64,000 bases of DNA from contig OW121848.1 in NCBI GenBank assembly GCA_933228895.1, positions 133,814,615 to 133,878,614 of the forward strand, written 5' to 3'. Each line of letters starts with the position of its first letter. Within the stretch, counting starts at the first letter, position 1. Source of the DNA: Platycnemis pennipes. Lineage: Eukaryota > Arthropoda > Insecta > Odonata > Platycnemididae. The position numbers and the translations under genes were made by a program. The notes below the pieces were generated by a model that was not told where the DNA came from, searched no databases, and saw nothing but the letters and a program-made list of their open reading frames with translations. This document shows, one piece after another, positions 13,441 to 24,322 of this stretch.

Positions 13441-13650
13441 GAGAAAACGGTTCCAAGAAATAATGTATAAGGGAAAGGTCACGTAACCGGCCAGCAGAGG
13501 GAAAGAAAAACAATCCACCTACTCTTATGCAAGAATTAACACGCCTTTGAGCTTAGTGTTTGATGAGCTTCATCACCAAAGAGATGACTAACCTTGAGCA
13601 CAACAAAACTTTAGATTAAATCAAGAGAATGATATTTGAAGAGTACAAAC

Positions 13651-14156
13651 CTCAAACGTCCTCTGGCCCTGGTGCGACTTGGTGGGTGCGTGGGCGGTCA
13701 CCTTCTGGTTACTGAGGCACGGCTGCGGGGGTTCGGTCTTCACCGGCGGCGGTGGCTGCGACGCCTTCTGCAGCTCCGTCCCGCAGTCGGGGGACGGGGT
13801 GTCGTGCCTGAGGGTCGCGGCCCCGACGGCCTCTCCGGCGGCCGGTGCGAACCAGCGGCTGGCGGCGGCGGCCGGGCAGCACGGCTCGGAACCGAGACGC
13901 GGCCTCCGGCACGCCGGGCAGTGCGGCAGCGAGGGCGGGACGAAGGGCGGCGAGGGGTGCGGGAGCTCGGGGCTGGGCGCCGGGTGCGGTGCCCGCACCC
14001 ACGCGCCCTCGCCGCTCCCACCCGCCACCCAGCCCTCCTTCTCGCACAGGCTACCTGGGGACCAGATGCCGCGCGGCCGGGTGCAGAGGTTGAGCGGGGC
14101 GTCCTCCGACTCGGCCGTCTCCGGCCAAGGGCTTTGGCGGGCCGACTCCGGGACTG
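13651..14156 (-). CDS. sens: senseless/Gfi-1 coding exon 3 (PLNLC motif, SUMO-type site, start of finger region)
   Basis: This internal exon of 506 nt completes residue 239 and encodes 240-407. The acceptor is strong: a CTTCCCTCTCTCC tract, then AG at 14157-14158. The donor is GAG followed by GTTTGT, weaker than consensus, but it leaves phase 0, exactly what exon 4 needs. The junction reads RTFE then CKQCGKSF, matching the RSFDCKICGKSF start of the equivalent Gfi-1 finger. Visible motifs are EDAPLNLC near residues 256-263 (PLNLC resembles a CtBP-binding PxDLS motif, an inference) and VKTE near 377-380, a psi-K-x-E SUMO consensus. The middle is Pro/Ala/Gly-rich with scattered Cys and holds no earlier finger, so the two N-terminal fingers of vertebrate Gfi-1 are absent here. 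A SINE ends about 30 bp upstream of the acceptor. Confidence 0.88.
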
Positions 14157-14187
14157 CTGAGTGGAGAGAGGGAAGATTCATCACTTA

Positions 14188-14525
14188 GGTTGGTTGGTTT
14201 TCAGGGGAGACGACCGACAGCTGAGGTCATTTTTCGCCATTTTTAGGATAGATGGGTAACTGGGTAATGGTAGGAGATTTCAGGGAACGGAGGAAGGGTG
14301 GAGAGAAACCCGACGTCGGCATTAGCCTACACTTAACGAAAGGCGCCAAGGGGACCACGGTTTAACGTCCCATCCGACGGACGGAGTACTAAACTTGAAG
14401 TACCCTCCACTAGGCGCTCAAAATCGGACCGGTTTTCCACTGAAAAACCCCGCCACCGCCGGGTATTGAACCCGGGCCCTCAGGATGGGAGGCCAGCACT
14501 CTAGCCACCACATCAACCCGATTTC
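14188..14525 (-). mobile_element. Best-preserved SINE (tRNA head plus conserved body), minus strand
   Basis: The head at 14450-14520 reads GGGTTGATGTGGTGG (A box region) and GGGTTCAATACCC (B box) on the minus strand. The body includes GATGGGACGTTAAACCGTGG near 14352-14376 and ends at 14188 with CCAACCAACC. Related copies lie at 25.9, 53.4, 62.0 and 63.85 kb. It ends about 30 bp upstream of the sens exon 3 acceptor. Confidence 0.85.
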
Positions 14526-14599
14526 CTCATCACTCAGGGGGAGGAGGAGGGGTGAGGCTAGCGATGGACAGACCACACACGCTTTGAAGTAATTCATTG

Positions 14600-14815
14600 A
14601 TCTTGGAGGGGACGAAAAATCGCATGAACGGCAAAGGGAATACCTCGCATGAGATATATGGAATTATGATGGAGGATGAGCGGTTGACAACAAGTCAGGG
14701 TGACATAGTCGGATACATTTTGAGTTTTGATGGCCTAATGAAGACAGCGATCGAGGAAAACCTGAGTGTAAAAACGAGAAAGGAAAACCTTGTATGAATT
14801 TTATGGTGCAATTAG
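14600..14815 (+). pseudogene. 5'-truncated LINE tail fragment
   Basis: The translation contains GYILSFDGLMKTAIEE, matching the GHILRHDGLMKKIVEG segment at 24.05 kb. The preceding bases match the NGKGRPRMSYIE part. Degenerate, with the order disturbed. Confidence 0.55.
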
Positions 14816-16899
14816 TAAAGTGTCACCTGGCGAAAATCCCTCAAAGTATGCTCTGCTGCAGTAAGTACTCTTGTGGTGACTACACGAATTGATTTGCCAC
14901 TTTTTTCACAGACAAGACTTCAAATTTAAAGTTTTAAAATTAATTACGCATTGAATCCGATTACTTACTGGTTGTACTGTATTAAAATTAATTTTAATGA
15001 ACGTGTTTTGCCCGTAAGCATCTATACATTCCAACTGATTAATTAAGAAAATTGCATAGATTCTGAAAATATAAAAGTAAAGGAAATCTCAGGAACACGT
15101 AGGAACCTTAGCTCCAAAGCAATGTTTTTATCTTACAGTCATATTTTCTGCGCTCAGTTAACTGAAAATAGTATTCTAAATCCCCATAAAGCAACGCTTT
15201 CAGTCTCGACTATGGCAGGCTACTGATGCAGAATATTCGGCAAAATGAAAGTATGGCAATATACCATTACAGCGTGATTGGAATATCGCAAAATATCGAA
15301 ATAACTTCTGGCTTCACCATCGATAGTGCCGAAGTGATTGACCACCAAAATCAGAGGAGAATGTCACAAAATTGAGCACTAACTCATCATCCGAGATACA
15401 AATGAAGAAAATAATGAAAAATTCAAGAAAACGATAAGTAGATTACGATTAATAGTGACATTTTTAAATGTAGTGATTACAAGTAAAAATATCAAAAAGT
15501 TATCCTTACCGGTAACTCATTTACTCAATGCTAATACATAATTGTGTCTTTATTGAGTATCATTTTCAGGGGCAGAATTCTAAGAATCTAGGATGAGAAT
15601 TCTATTACCACTTCAAAATCGAAAATTCTATCACCACTTCAAAATAGACCCAATAGTCTAGAGTATCGTAAAGACTTATTGAGATACATGATGTATTTAT
15701 ATTTATCATTTCAGCATGTATTTCAGTATCGAATTATACTTTGATACCATTCATTTACCGGTAAAAATAAAGTAACTTTTTTAAATTTATTTTTTAACAG
15801 CAAGTGGAATCTGACGTCTCGCCGTCTCTCTTGCCCGTGATTGGTATGATAAATGTTTACTTTAGGTTTATTGGGTAATGAATCATTCTTCCTAAAGAGG
15901 TTTTGACATTTATTCTCACACTACCATAAATGAGAGGAAGTAAAATGAAATCTCCCTCAATTAAGCCGCGCGGATACGACCAAGTTATTTTATTCTGGTA
16001 AAATAATAAATGAGAATTTGGAAAAAATATATTACGGAATTCGGTTCCTGTAAAAAAAGAAATTCTATTCATGGTGATGGAATGAAATGAACTTCCACGG
16101 TTCAAAGGTGAAAAAAAATCAATGCCTTCGTGAAAAGAGGAATCGCCAACATTTGATTTTAAAAAAATGGAAATCCTTCCGAGTTTGCGAATAACCGTAA
16201 CGATTCGGGATGCCTTCCATGCTGGAGTTTCTAAGTCTCCGGGAATGATGATGATGTTGGGCGGGCCGGCCGCTTTGATCGGGAAACCGGTCCTCCCCTT
16301 AAATGATACGCACAAGCTGGGGCCTTTTGGCCAAAGGAGGGGAAGGGACACCTGGCGCCCCCCTCTCCACTCCAGGCAGGAGAGGGGAAAGGGAGGGGGG
16401 AGGGGGTGGAGGGAGGATATGACGGGGATGCTACATAGTTAGTTGTCATGGGAAATATTTCCTCTTAATAAAATACCAGCCTCACTAAGCCACAAAGCCA
16501 CATGAAATTCAGCAGACAAACTCGCCGTGGCTGTGAGCGATTTCCAATAGCCACCGCCGTTTGCGGATGGAGACGAAAAACAAATAAAAAAAGCATTTAG
16601 ACTATAAGGTTTACGGGAATGCAAACTGATGAATAAAAGCATTAATGATGTGTCCAAGTCGACTATACTTCGACTGATATTTCATCCTTGAACGGTGTGC
16701 AGCATTAAGTACTGATCATATTCTGGTTTAACAACAAAACGAACTGAAATACTGAGTATATTTCATTCACTAACATTCAAAAATACATTTATCTGCTGGT
16801 AAGGGCTCAAAAAGTTGAATGTTCTAACATAGGCCTGTTTTACTATAAGCAGCGCAAATACCTGCCATATTTTTACCACTTACTATGGACATGGAAGTT

Positions 16900-17185
16900 A
16901 TTTAGAAATGCTATGGACGGTAACAAGAATTGAAGGCTGAAAGAATTTCAAATAAGGTGCTACCGAAGAATAATGAAGATGAAATTGACTGATCGAGTGA
17001 CTAACGAAGTCCTGAAGAAAAAGGAGCATGAAAAAGTCTTCTAAAAAGCTGAAGAAGAGCGTAAGTTGGCGTAGCTTAATCGGCGATATGTTGAGAAAAT
17101 ATATTCGGATGAAGACGATCGTTGAGGCATAAGTGAACAAGAAGGTTGGAAAAGGAAGACCTCTTGCCGACCAAGATACTATTTG
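16900..17185 (+). pseudogene. 5'-truncated LINE tail fragment
   Basis: Conceptual pieces such as KLTDRVTNEVLKKKE (about 16978-17022) and DMLRKYIRMKTIVEA (about 17082-17127) parallel the tail at 23.95-24.24 kb. Several stops and frameshifts. Confidence 0.6.
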
Positions 17186-18137
17186 CACTCGATTTTAAAG
17201 AGTATCTATAAAGAAACCAAAAAACCCCACTATAATTAAATAATACCATATTTTCTCGCTTATTTTGGGATTAACGCAGGCAAATAAATAATTTTTAAGG
17301 TTACACTTTAGTATGTTTTACAGTTGGAATAAAAAAGTTCGTTTTTGTGGTGTTCTGAAAATTACGCCAAATTAAAAAATTATTTCTCAGAAACATCAGC
17401 CTATCCAATCCAAACATAATATTGTGTAAAAAGGAACGTATTATACCTTTTCTATGAATTTCAAAATGCCATCCGTCCCAGTGACAATACTGTCATCATT
17501 CTTATCTGTCCACGTAAAAATACTTTTATAATTTTTATCAGTAGCATTTGTCCCGGGTCTGAGTGATTGAAAAATTGCCACTTATCTTCATCGCTTTGCA
17601 ATATATGCATATTAAAATAAATGTTCACAGGAAATTCGCAGTGAAAGATACAAATAACAATAAAGCTGGTCACAGGCGTGACAAAAGTATAAAACTCTGG
17701 TGTATAAAAGCACATAAATAAAAGACGCTCACAACGATAGTTTAGCGATATTTCGGTGGCCACTACCACCTTTCTCGAAGGGGAGAAGAGAACTGACTGA
17801 GGGGGCAAGGCAGGTCGAGGAAACAAGTGAAGGGTAGAAGTAAGAGTGCTAAAGATGAGTAAGGAGGGAAAGAGTATGAGAAAATATATGAGAAAAGAGA
17901 GAAAGACAGAAGGATTCCTTTAATGATGAAGGTTCCTTCATATTAAAATATATACACATCATACATCACAGTCTAATATATAATTTAATCAACTATCTTA
18001 ATATAAGTTGATTTTTGTATGGGTTACAATGGGGCGGGCTAAGTTGCTGTAAAGGCCGCTCAACGAAGGCGAAGGAAAATCCAAGGCTGGAGGGCATGAC
18101 CTGGAGTGTAATGTAAATAGAGGCGTCGACCACTCAC

Positions 18138-18533
18138 CCATTGGCGCCGGTCTCCTGGGAAAGGGTCCCACGATGACCAAGGGCCTTGGCTGCTGCTGCT
18201 GTTGCGGGGCCGCATGCACGGCGGCGGGGGTCATGGGGGGCGATGCTGGGGGCGGGTGCTGTTGGTGGTGGTGGTGCTGCCGGGGTGGCGAGGGGGCCGG
18301 CTGGTGGTTGGGGGCGGAGTGGGGCGGGGGCGTGGAGGACGGGGGGCGGTGGTGTCCGTGAGGTTCCCCCAGGTGGTGCGGGGGCGGATGGTGCGGAGGC
18401 CAGTAGATGTGAGGGTGCAAGGCGTGGCGCTGGTGCATGAAGGGCGGCGGCTGGTGCGGGAGCGGGGAGGCGGGGGGACTCCTCGGGGAAGTCCTGCAGA
18501 CCTGCCAGGACGCGTGGTGCCTTATCTCCAGAC
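18138..18533 (-). CDS. sens: senseless/Gfi-1 coding exon 2 (His/Pro/Gln-rich linker)
   Basis: This internal exon of 396 nt encodes residues 107-238 plus one base of residue 239. The acceptor follows a TTTCAATTTCC-type tract, with AG at 18534-18535. The donor is GTGAGT (plus-strand actcac, 18132-18137). Both ends are phase 1, so it joins exon 1 as G+GT (Gly) and exon 3 as G+CA (Ala) without a frame change. The protein is disordered-looking: many HPP/HHP repeats, a run of four His near residue 193, a run of five Gln near 217 and a short hydrophobic LVIVGPFP stretch near 225. There is no recognised domain; the likely role is a flexible linker between the repression motif and the fingers. Its plus strand is very G-rich, which produces spurious plus-strand ORFs. 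A decayed foldback element starts about 70 bp upstream of its acceptor. Confidence 0.85.
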
Positions 18534-20868
18534 CTGCGGGTCGGAAATTGAAATCGTTGAGCAGGCGAAAAGAACAGCGGCCGTCAATAAGCATGAGAAG
18601 AGTTAAGGATTCTTTTTTCTTTTCCCGGCGTATTAACCGAGTGAAGTCCTCTCGGGGTCTCCACCAGGTCAGGTGCTGCAGGAACGATGTTTCAACGCTC
18701 ATTAGACGATGGTCTCTCGATACCTCGGCCCGGCAAGACCTGATCCGATGGAGAACCCGAGAGATCTTCACTCCACATAAAAAGGGTTTGCGTCTTAAAT
18801 GGGGGCGTTAACTTGGAACCGTAATCGCAATTTTGTGCACGAAATCGTTAGATGGAAACGAAAAAAGAATTTTAGTGAAAAATTAATCTTCTAACCACAA
18901 CCATTCACTCATAAATCAAAAATTAAAATTAGCAAAAGGTGACGCCCACCGAAAAAGCTGCTGTGATAACATTGACGTCATTTTCTTCCCGTCCTTGACT
19001 GCTTTTGGGGGAAGGGAGGGGAGTGGAGGGGGGTTCTCGGAAGGTCTGTTCGCACAGATCCTGTCGCAATCGCTCCCATTGGGACAGCCAACTGTCCCCT
19101 CCTTTGCGATAAGGCGAAGTAGCTTCGCGGGTTCAGTTTTGATTGTACGAAGTCAAATACGTCAGAGGTTGCACCACGCCCACTTTTTAGAAAGGGTTAA
19201 AAACATCAGTTTTTCGCCGATTACAACTCGAGAAATAATTGACGGATCAAAAAACGGAAAAATAGGGGTCTTTTTATTTTACAAACTCTATCATATTCGG
19301 CAATAAAAAAATATGGTAAACGACCCCATTTGGTAGTCGTTCTTCAAAAACCTTTAACGGTATATTTTGGAAAAAATTAATGGAAAAATAAGGACAAAAA
19401 AATCAGTAATACAGGAAAAAAACAAGAAATATGTAAAGGTCCACATCAACTTTTCTTTCTAATTTAATGAAAAAGAATGTTAGCAGGCGGTATTCCTAGT
19501 GAATAGTACTGTGGACTTTCGCAGTGGTGGTCAGTGATGGTTGACATGTGGTTGTGGCTGAATGAGGAGTGTGCCGCGCGAAAGTACGACCATGTTAGTC
19601 ATCAGCAGTTCAGTTAGTGTTCAGTTACAGTAGTGTAAGTCATGACTTAAATATGTCATCATATAGGTATCATAAAAAAATAACTATTTGGTGCCTATGA
19701 GGTATTAACAATTATAGGTGGACGCAAAACAAAACTGGAAGCGCATGAATGGAAATTGAAAAATAATGACAACCAAATAAATAGACTGAGAACCTAACGC
19801 AGAGGTTTAGAAGTGTGAGGATAAAGAAATTTTACAAAAGTCGGGAATAAATCGGGATAATATTCACGCACAGATCTTGAGACATAAAGGATTCACCAAT
19901 TCGCTTCACGCATTATTGAAACATATGGAAAAAAAAAGTCAACGGTAAAACCCAGATTCACCCATTTTTCTGCGTTACATTGGAGTTTTAAAATATTATG
20001 TATCGGAAATTACACTGATTTTAACTGGATAAAAAACATTAAATATATAAAAAATCTCTAAACCTTCGTCATGTTTTGGCCAAATCTAGAAAATATCCTG
20101 AGGAAAGTTGCTGGCCAGAGAATTTGAGGATACATTCTTAGCAGAAGGAATAATCTAAGGTTTTGTCATGAATCACGTCTTGAGTCAGATTGTTTTGTAG
20201 ATATAAAGAAAGAAATAACAGATGAAGCCGACCGTAGTAGCCAAGGAGGAAAAGCGTTGTTGGAGGAATTCACGTGTCATGGATTCAAAACCAAGCTCGT
20301 GGATAGATAACTTGTATATATTAGGACTTATTTAACCCAAAGACGTTCAAGGTGCCATATTGCCTTCCTATTTTGTCGTAAAACGCTGAGGTTATCGATA
20401 TAATGACTCAGCATAAAAGTTTTTATTTTCAAACTTGTTTTATGGAAAAAAATATTAAATTCATTCATGGAAAGTTTTCAAACTAAGATGTGATATGTTT
20501 AAAATATATTGTTTGAAATATCGTAAGTAACAAACCAGATATAATCAGCACAAGTATGAATCTACTTCCTCTTTTTGTAACAACCATTCCGTTAATCTTT
20601 TAAGAAGGACAGGTGTACTATTTACATGAATTACATGATATTCCTCGAGAGAGACAGTTAAATTCATAAACCGTGAATAAATTTATAAAGTGAATTTTGC
20701 AAAGTTTGTTATTTCCACCATGGAAAAATTTCACAAAGTTACCCTGAATCCGTTCGTTTTCACGAAAGGGATTAAGCTCACGGATAAGATATAACCTCGA
20801 AATTTAGGGACATGTAAATAATATCATTGCATAATCCCAAAAGATATAAGGGGAAAAGGTGTGCTTAC
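18534..20868 (-). other. sens: sens intron 1 after the start exon
   Basis: About 2.3 kb. A decayed foldback lies at 18606-18775. A moderately GC-rich patch follows at 18990-19200. Around 19500-19640 there is a run with repeated TCAGTT/CAGTTA words, as seen in some retroelement 5' ends, but I cannot identify an element. The rest (19650-20860) is AT-rich with nothing recognised. Confidence 0.5.
18606..18775 (+). mobile_element. Decayed foldback element B2 next to sens exon 2
   Basis: A TTTTCCCGGCGTATT segment at the left is followed by a region of about 38 bp (from about 18640) whose reverse complement recurs with roughly 80% identity at about 18735-18770. CTCTCGGGGTCTCCACC and its partner match the islands seen in B1 and B3. 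The loop side keeps a degenerate GAAACATCG on the minus strand. I could not find a target duplication. It ends about 70 bp upstream of the exon 2 acceptor. Confidence 0.6.
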
Positions 20869-21187
20869 CCCTTTTGGAGGCGATGTCTCCGGGGAGGAAG
20901 GAGAAGAGGGTGGGAGGAGAGGAGTGGTGCTGGTGGTGCGGGGGCGGGGAGGACGAGGGTCGGTGGTGGTGCGGGGGCGAGGTGGGCGTGGCTGGTGAGG
21001 TGGAGGGGGGCGTGGGGGGCAGGGCATGCTTGGGCACGACCCACGCCGGGGGCGGAGTGGTGGGGGGCGGGGGCGGCGAGGAGGGTGGAGGCGGCGGCGG
21101 CGGGGGCGGCAGGAGGTGCGGCGCGGCCACCAGCACAGTGGACGACTCCTCCCGGGCGCCGCCCCGCACCAGGAACGAGCGCGGCAT
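20869..21187 (-). CDS. sens: senseless/Gfi-1 coding exon 1 (SNAG repression motif, start codon)
   Basis: This exon encodes the N-terminus of a Senseless/Gfi-1 family C2H2 transcription factor that acts in the nucleus. The ATG at 21187 opens with MPRSFLVR, the SNAG motif that in Gfi-1 and Snail proteins recruits LSD1/CoREST-type corepressors. The ATG has G at -3. The remaining residues to 106 are low complexity: a proline run at about 27-47, then Pro/His/Ser-rich sequence. The exon ends at 20869 before a GTAAG donor (plus-strand cttac at 20864-20868), leaving one base of a glycine codon (phase 1). Upstream, an AG acceptor at 21214-21215 follows a pyrimidine tract, so the start exon is internal and transcription begins further upstream. 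The assignment rests on SNAG plus the in-phase downstream exons. Long plus-strand ORFs across this exon are shadows caused by its GC content. Confidence 0.9.
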
Positions 21188-21213
21188 CTCGGCGTAGAAG
21201 GACGGCCGGCCAC
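21188..21213 (-). other. sens: 5' UTR part of the sens start exon with its splice acceptor
   Basis: These 26 bases lie between the acceptor (CAG at 21214-21216 read on the minus strand, after a T/C-rich tract) and the SNAG ATG. The frame stays open through them, but the canonical SNAG motif must begin at the very N-terminus, so 21187 is the preferred start. The acceptor implies at least one upstream non-coding exon at higher coordinates. Confidence 0.7.
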
Positions 21214-21286
21214 CTGAGGAAGAACCAGGACGGACATTGCATTGAGAGAGTGAAATGAGATGCCTGTCGAATGGCCGACTGTCTAA

Positions 21287-21513
21287 AGGCCGCTTTACAC
21301 GATAGAATTTTTTGCACAATTTCTTGGGCAAACTCTTGTATAAACTGAACGGAATTGTAAGTTTGTCTGAATGGAACAGGTTCTATTTTCCATACAGTCA
21401 TTCAGAAATTCGCACAAGCGTTCACACAATTTGCCGCCTTACACGGTACAATTTCCTCATACAAGCGCTTGTACAAGAAATTGTACAAAAAATTGTATTA
21501 TGTACAGCGGCCT
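21287..21513. mobile_element. MITE with AGGCCGCTTTACACGA termini and TAA duplication
   Basis: Terminal inverted repeats AGGCCGCTTTACACG and a decayed CGGCCT partner bound 227 bp, flanked by TAA on both sides (21284-21286, 21514-21516). It has inner repeats of CAATTTCTTGTACAA type. A 3-bp TAA duplication fits PIF/Harbinger-like MITEs. It starts about 70 bp upstream of the sens start-exon acceptor. Confidence 0.75.
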
Positions 21514-22709
21514 TAAGACTAGGCACTAAAAAAATTGACCTACTCTTTCTGAAAGATTATTAAATAAATGTATTTTAAAGAAAAAAAATGAAAAGGTTAA
21601 CAAACAATGAAGTTTAAGATTTCCTTAAAGGTTTGGTGTATTAGGTATATTTGGTAAAAGTATTTATTACACGTTGGGAATACATGATCAAAAAAATTGC
21701 GAATTTGAAAATCTAGACAAATGTAAATCTACAACCAAACAAAAATATTATTTTTACCAAAAAGTAACGTAACCAATAATGACATTTGTTTGTGCAAACC
21801 AATTCCAAAACCATTCGATATCATCTTTTCTTGGTATGGCAAAAAATTCAAGAATATTATGTATTCAAAAATAATTCCCAACCATCTTCGATGCAAGGGG
21901 GATAGAGAGCCTCTCAATCGCTGCGGTCTTAGGTGACAGCAGATAATTGTTTTGATATCACTATCCGCCTAGGAAACTAAGTGATGTAGATAAGTCAATG
22001 CTTTTATCAGAATTCCCTTCTTCCCTACTACGAAACCAACGTCCAAGAAAAGGTGCCGATAGAATACTTCCTCCTTCCAGAAGTAGAGACGATTTTAAAC
22101 TGAATTTTTAAAATCAAGTTGGAAATTATCATGGCACATCACGGTTTCACATTAGAATTTGCAGTCATTGCAGACACGAAAATGCGTTATTAAGATTGTA
22201 AAAGCGCTGCAATAGTTTGATTTATATTTTCATCGTTGATTTCAGCTTCCGCTCAGGATTTACTGCTGACGGAAATGATTTAATCGATTTTACCTCAACT
22301 AAGAGTAAAAAAAAAGAATCTGATATTTGTTCATCCCGTCGTCAAGTATAGAATGGTAAACGAATTATTATAACTAAATAGCTGAACCAAAACTGAATAT
22401 TGAGAGAAATGGTGCAAAACTTTAATATTAAGTGATTTGATTATACAAAAACCTCTTATGTTGTGTCATATTATTGTTATTTACTGTCAGTCTTTATTCC
22501 TTGGAAATTATCCTGAAAACATATACATGCAGTGTCTCATTCGTTGAGGAATCAGCAGTATATATTTGAATTGATCTATTTTATTTTGTAAGGTACATGT
22601 AAATTGAAGAATCTTCACAAAGAGAGATGGGCCGTGTAACGATTAAAAAGATTTTGCAATCGAAGCTGCACGCTCGGGAATTAGTGTGAAGAATAAATTC
22701 AGCTTCTGG

Positions 22710-22770
22710 CTCTTTAACTTGCAGTGGAAACCAAAAGTCATAGGTTCAAATTCTACCTCGAGCATGGATG
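22710..22770 (+). mobile_element. Possible tRNA-like fragment
   Basis: GGTTCAAATTCTACC near 22743-22757 resembles a B box; the A box region is weak. Confidence 0.25.
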
Positions 22771-23448
22771 TAGGTATTATTTATCTTATGAAAGAACGAA
22801 GAAAAAATCCCCAGGATTTGGATCTCCTCTCCTATTGAAAGTAGTACTACTAACGGCGTGAAAGAATACTAATAAATGTAAATAATAAGGATGAAAACTG
22901 TAATTCTAAAAAATATTACAAAGCAACGATCTAACTTTCAATGTGTGTACTATCATCAGATTTTTTATTCTTGTTTCCCATTAAAAGGAAACTCCATCAA
23001 GTTGAGCTGGAGGAAGTTGATAAAGTCCTGTGCTTATTCAACAGTTTTCTTCAAAGGCTTCACACTCGAGAACTCCATACTCTTTACGTAGCCACACCAG
23101 AGAAAATCAATAGAAAAAAACGTAAAATATTCAGAAATACCTACCCTAACTCGGGTAGTGCATCGAACAATCGAGGACGCGCTTTGATCCAAGAATAAGA
23201 ATTGGGACTATGAGGTCATTGATGAATGGGAGCGCAGCGAATTTTGATATGGCAAGGAGAATTAACGGGACAAAGCTGAACAAAACGAAGTGGTTTTGTG
23301 GTACGAGAATTCGGAATGCAAATAAACAGGCAGGGCGAACCGAGCCCCTTTTCCCTCACTCGACAGACGAATGACGAAGGCGTTGGATACGAGATGGCAA
23401 TCCATTGATAATGCGACGATAACGAGAGGGAATATAAGGTGTCTCTGA

Positions 23449-23669
23449 AGGCCGCTTTACACGACACCATTTTTTTGTAAAATTTCTAGTACAAACGCTT
23501 GCATAAGGAAATTGTACCTTGTAAAGCAGCAAATTATGTGAACGCTCGTGCGAATGTCTGAATGACTGTATGGAAAATAGAAGCTGTTATAATTCCATTC
23601 AGAAACCATACAATTTCCTTCAATTTATACAAGCGTTTGTACAAGAAATTGTATCGTGTAAAGCGGCCT
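23449..23669. mobile_element. Second MITE of the AGGCCGC family, opposite orientation
   Basis: Perfect AGGCCGCTTTACACGA and TCGTGTAAAGCGGCCT ends bound 221 bp. The interior matches the reverse complement of the 21.3-kb copy (GTCTGAATGACTGTATGGAA). A target duplication is not clear. Confidence 0.8.
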
Positions 23670-23944
23670 TTGCGGTCTTTTGAAGCGTCCAAACCGCCAC
23701 CATTCTTCGCATATTCATCAAGAGCAGTAATATCCCTCGCGAGGGTCCTTCTAGTTTGCAACGATATCCAGATTAAGGGAAGCGGTGAGGTGGTGGATCC
23801 GTAACGAACATGAGATCGTTTGAAGGACGAGGATAAAAACTGAGATACATGAATGATAAGACGCAGCTTAAATCCTTCGGTTGCACGTTATTTACATGAC
23901 AAACTGATATGTGGCGCGATTCCATTAAAAATTAAACGTTTGTG

Positions 23945-24300
23945 TAATATTTGAAGATAAAATAGATCGATCGAGTGACAAACGAAGAAGTGTTAAGAAG
24001 AGTGGGAGAAAAGAGATGTCTACTGAAAACCGTAAAAAGAAGACTTAATGGGCCACATCTTGAGACACGATGGCCTGATGAAGAAAATCGTCGAGGGAAA
24101 AGTGAACGGGTGGAATGGAAAAGGCAGGCCTCGTATGAGTTATATAGAACAGGTCGTAAAGGACGTGAAAGAGAGGAATCACATCAATATGAAGAGGTTG
24201 GCCGATAGAAGAATCGAGTGGAGGGCTGCGTCAAACTAAGATTGTTGACCGATTATGATATGTGCGTAATAATACTTCAAGCCGTTTTAGCTTGGGAATT
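23945..24300 (+). pseudogene. LINE reverse-transcriptase ORF 3' tail
   Basis: DRVTNEEVLRRVGEKR in one frame continues, after a frameshift near 24045, as GHILRHDGLMKKIVEG, NGKGRPRMSYIEQVVKD and RLADRRIEWRAASN. This is the familiar C-terminal end of an insect non-LTR retrotransposon ORF2 downstream of the RT domain. Only the last 90 or so codons are present, as expected for 5' truncation. The 195-bp tandem array begins just downstream. Confidence 0.8.
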
Positions 24301-24322
24301 ATTATAGGACTTAAGGCGTCAT

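Larger units (their letters stand above)
13652..18137 (-). other. sens: sens intron 2 (14157-18137) together with exon 3
   Basis: The intron itself runs 18137-14157, about 4 kb. From the acceptor side it holds a SINE (14188-14525), a LINE tail fragment (14600-14815), and a second LINE tail fragment (16900-17185). The stretch 14820-16890 is AT-rich with no feature I recognise, apart from a short GC-rich patch at 16260-16420. The stretch 17200-18130 likewise shows nothing beyond low-complexity AT sequence and a purine-rich patch near 17820-17910. Confidence 0.6.

Noticed and set aside
13636..14188. Long plus-strand ORFs (174 and 169 codons) opposite sens exon 3
   Set aside because: They are Arg/Gly/Ala-rich antisense shadows of a GC-rich exon; the minus strand has matching splice sites, phases and family motifs.
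19500..19640. Retroelement promoter with repeated TCAGTT words
   Set aside because: No LTR, ORF or terminal structure found nearby; too weak to call.
20827..21258. Plus-strand ORFs (143 and 112 codons) opposite sens exon 1
   Set aside because: Composition is Gly/Arg/Trp-rich from the reverse complement of a proline-rich coding exon; no domain.
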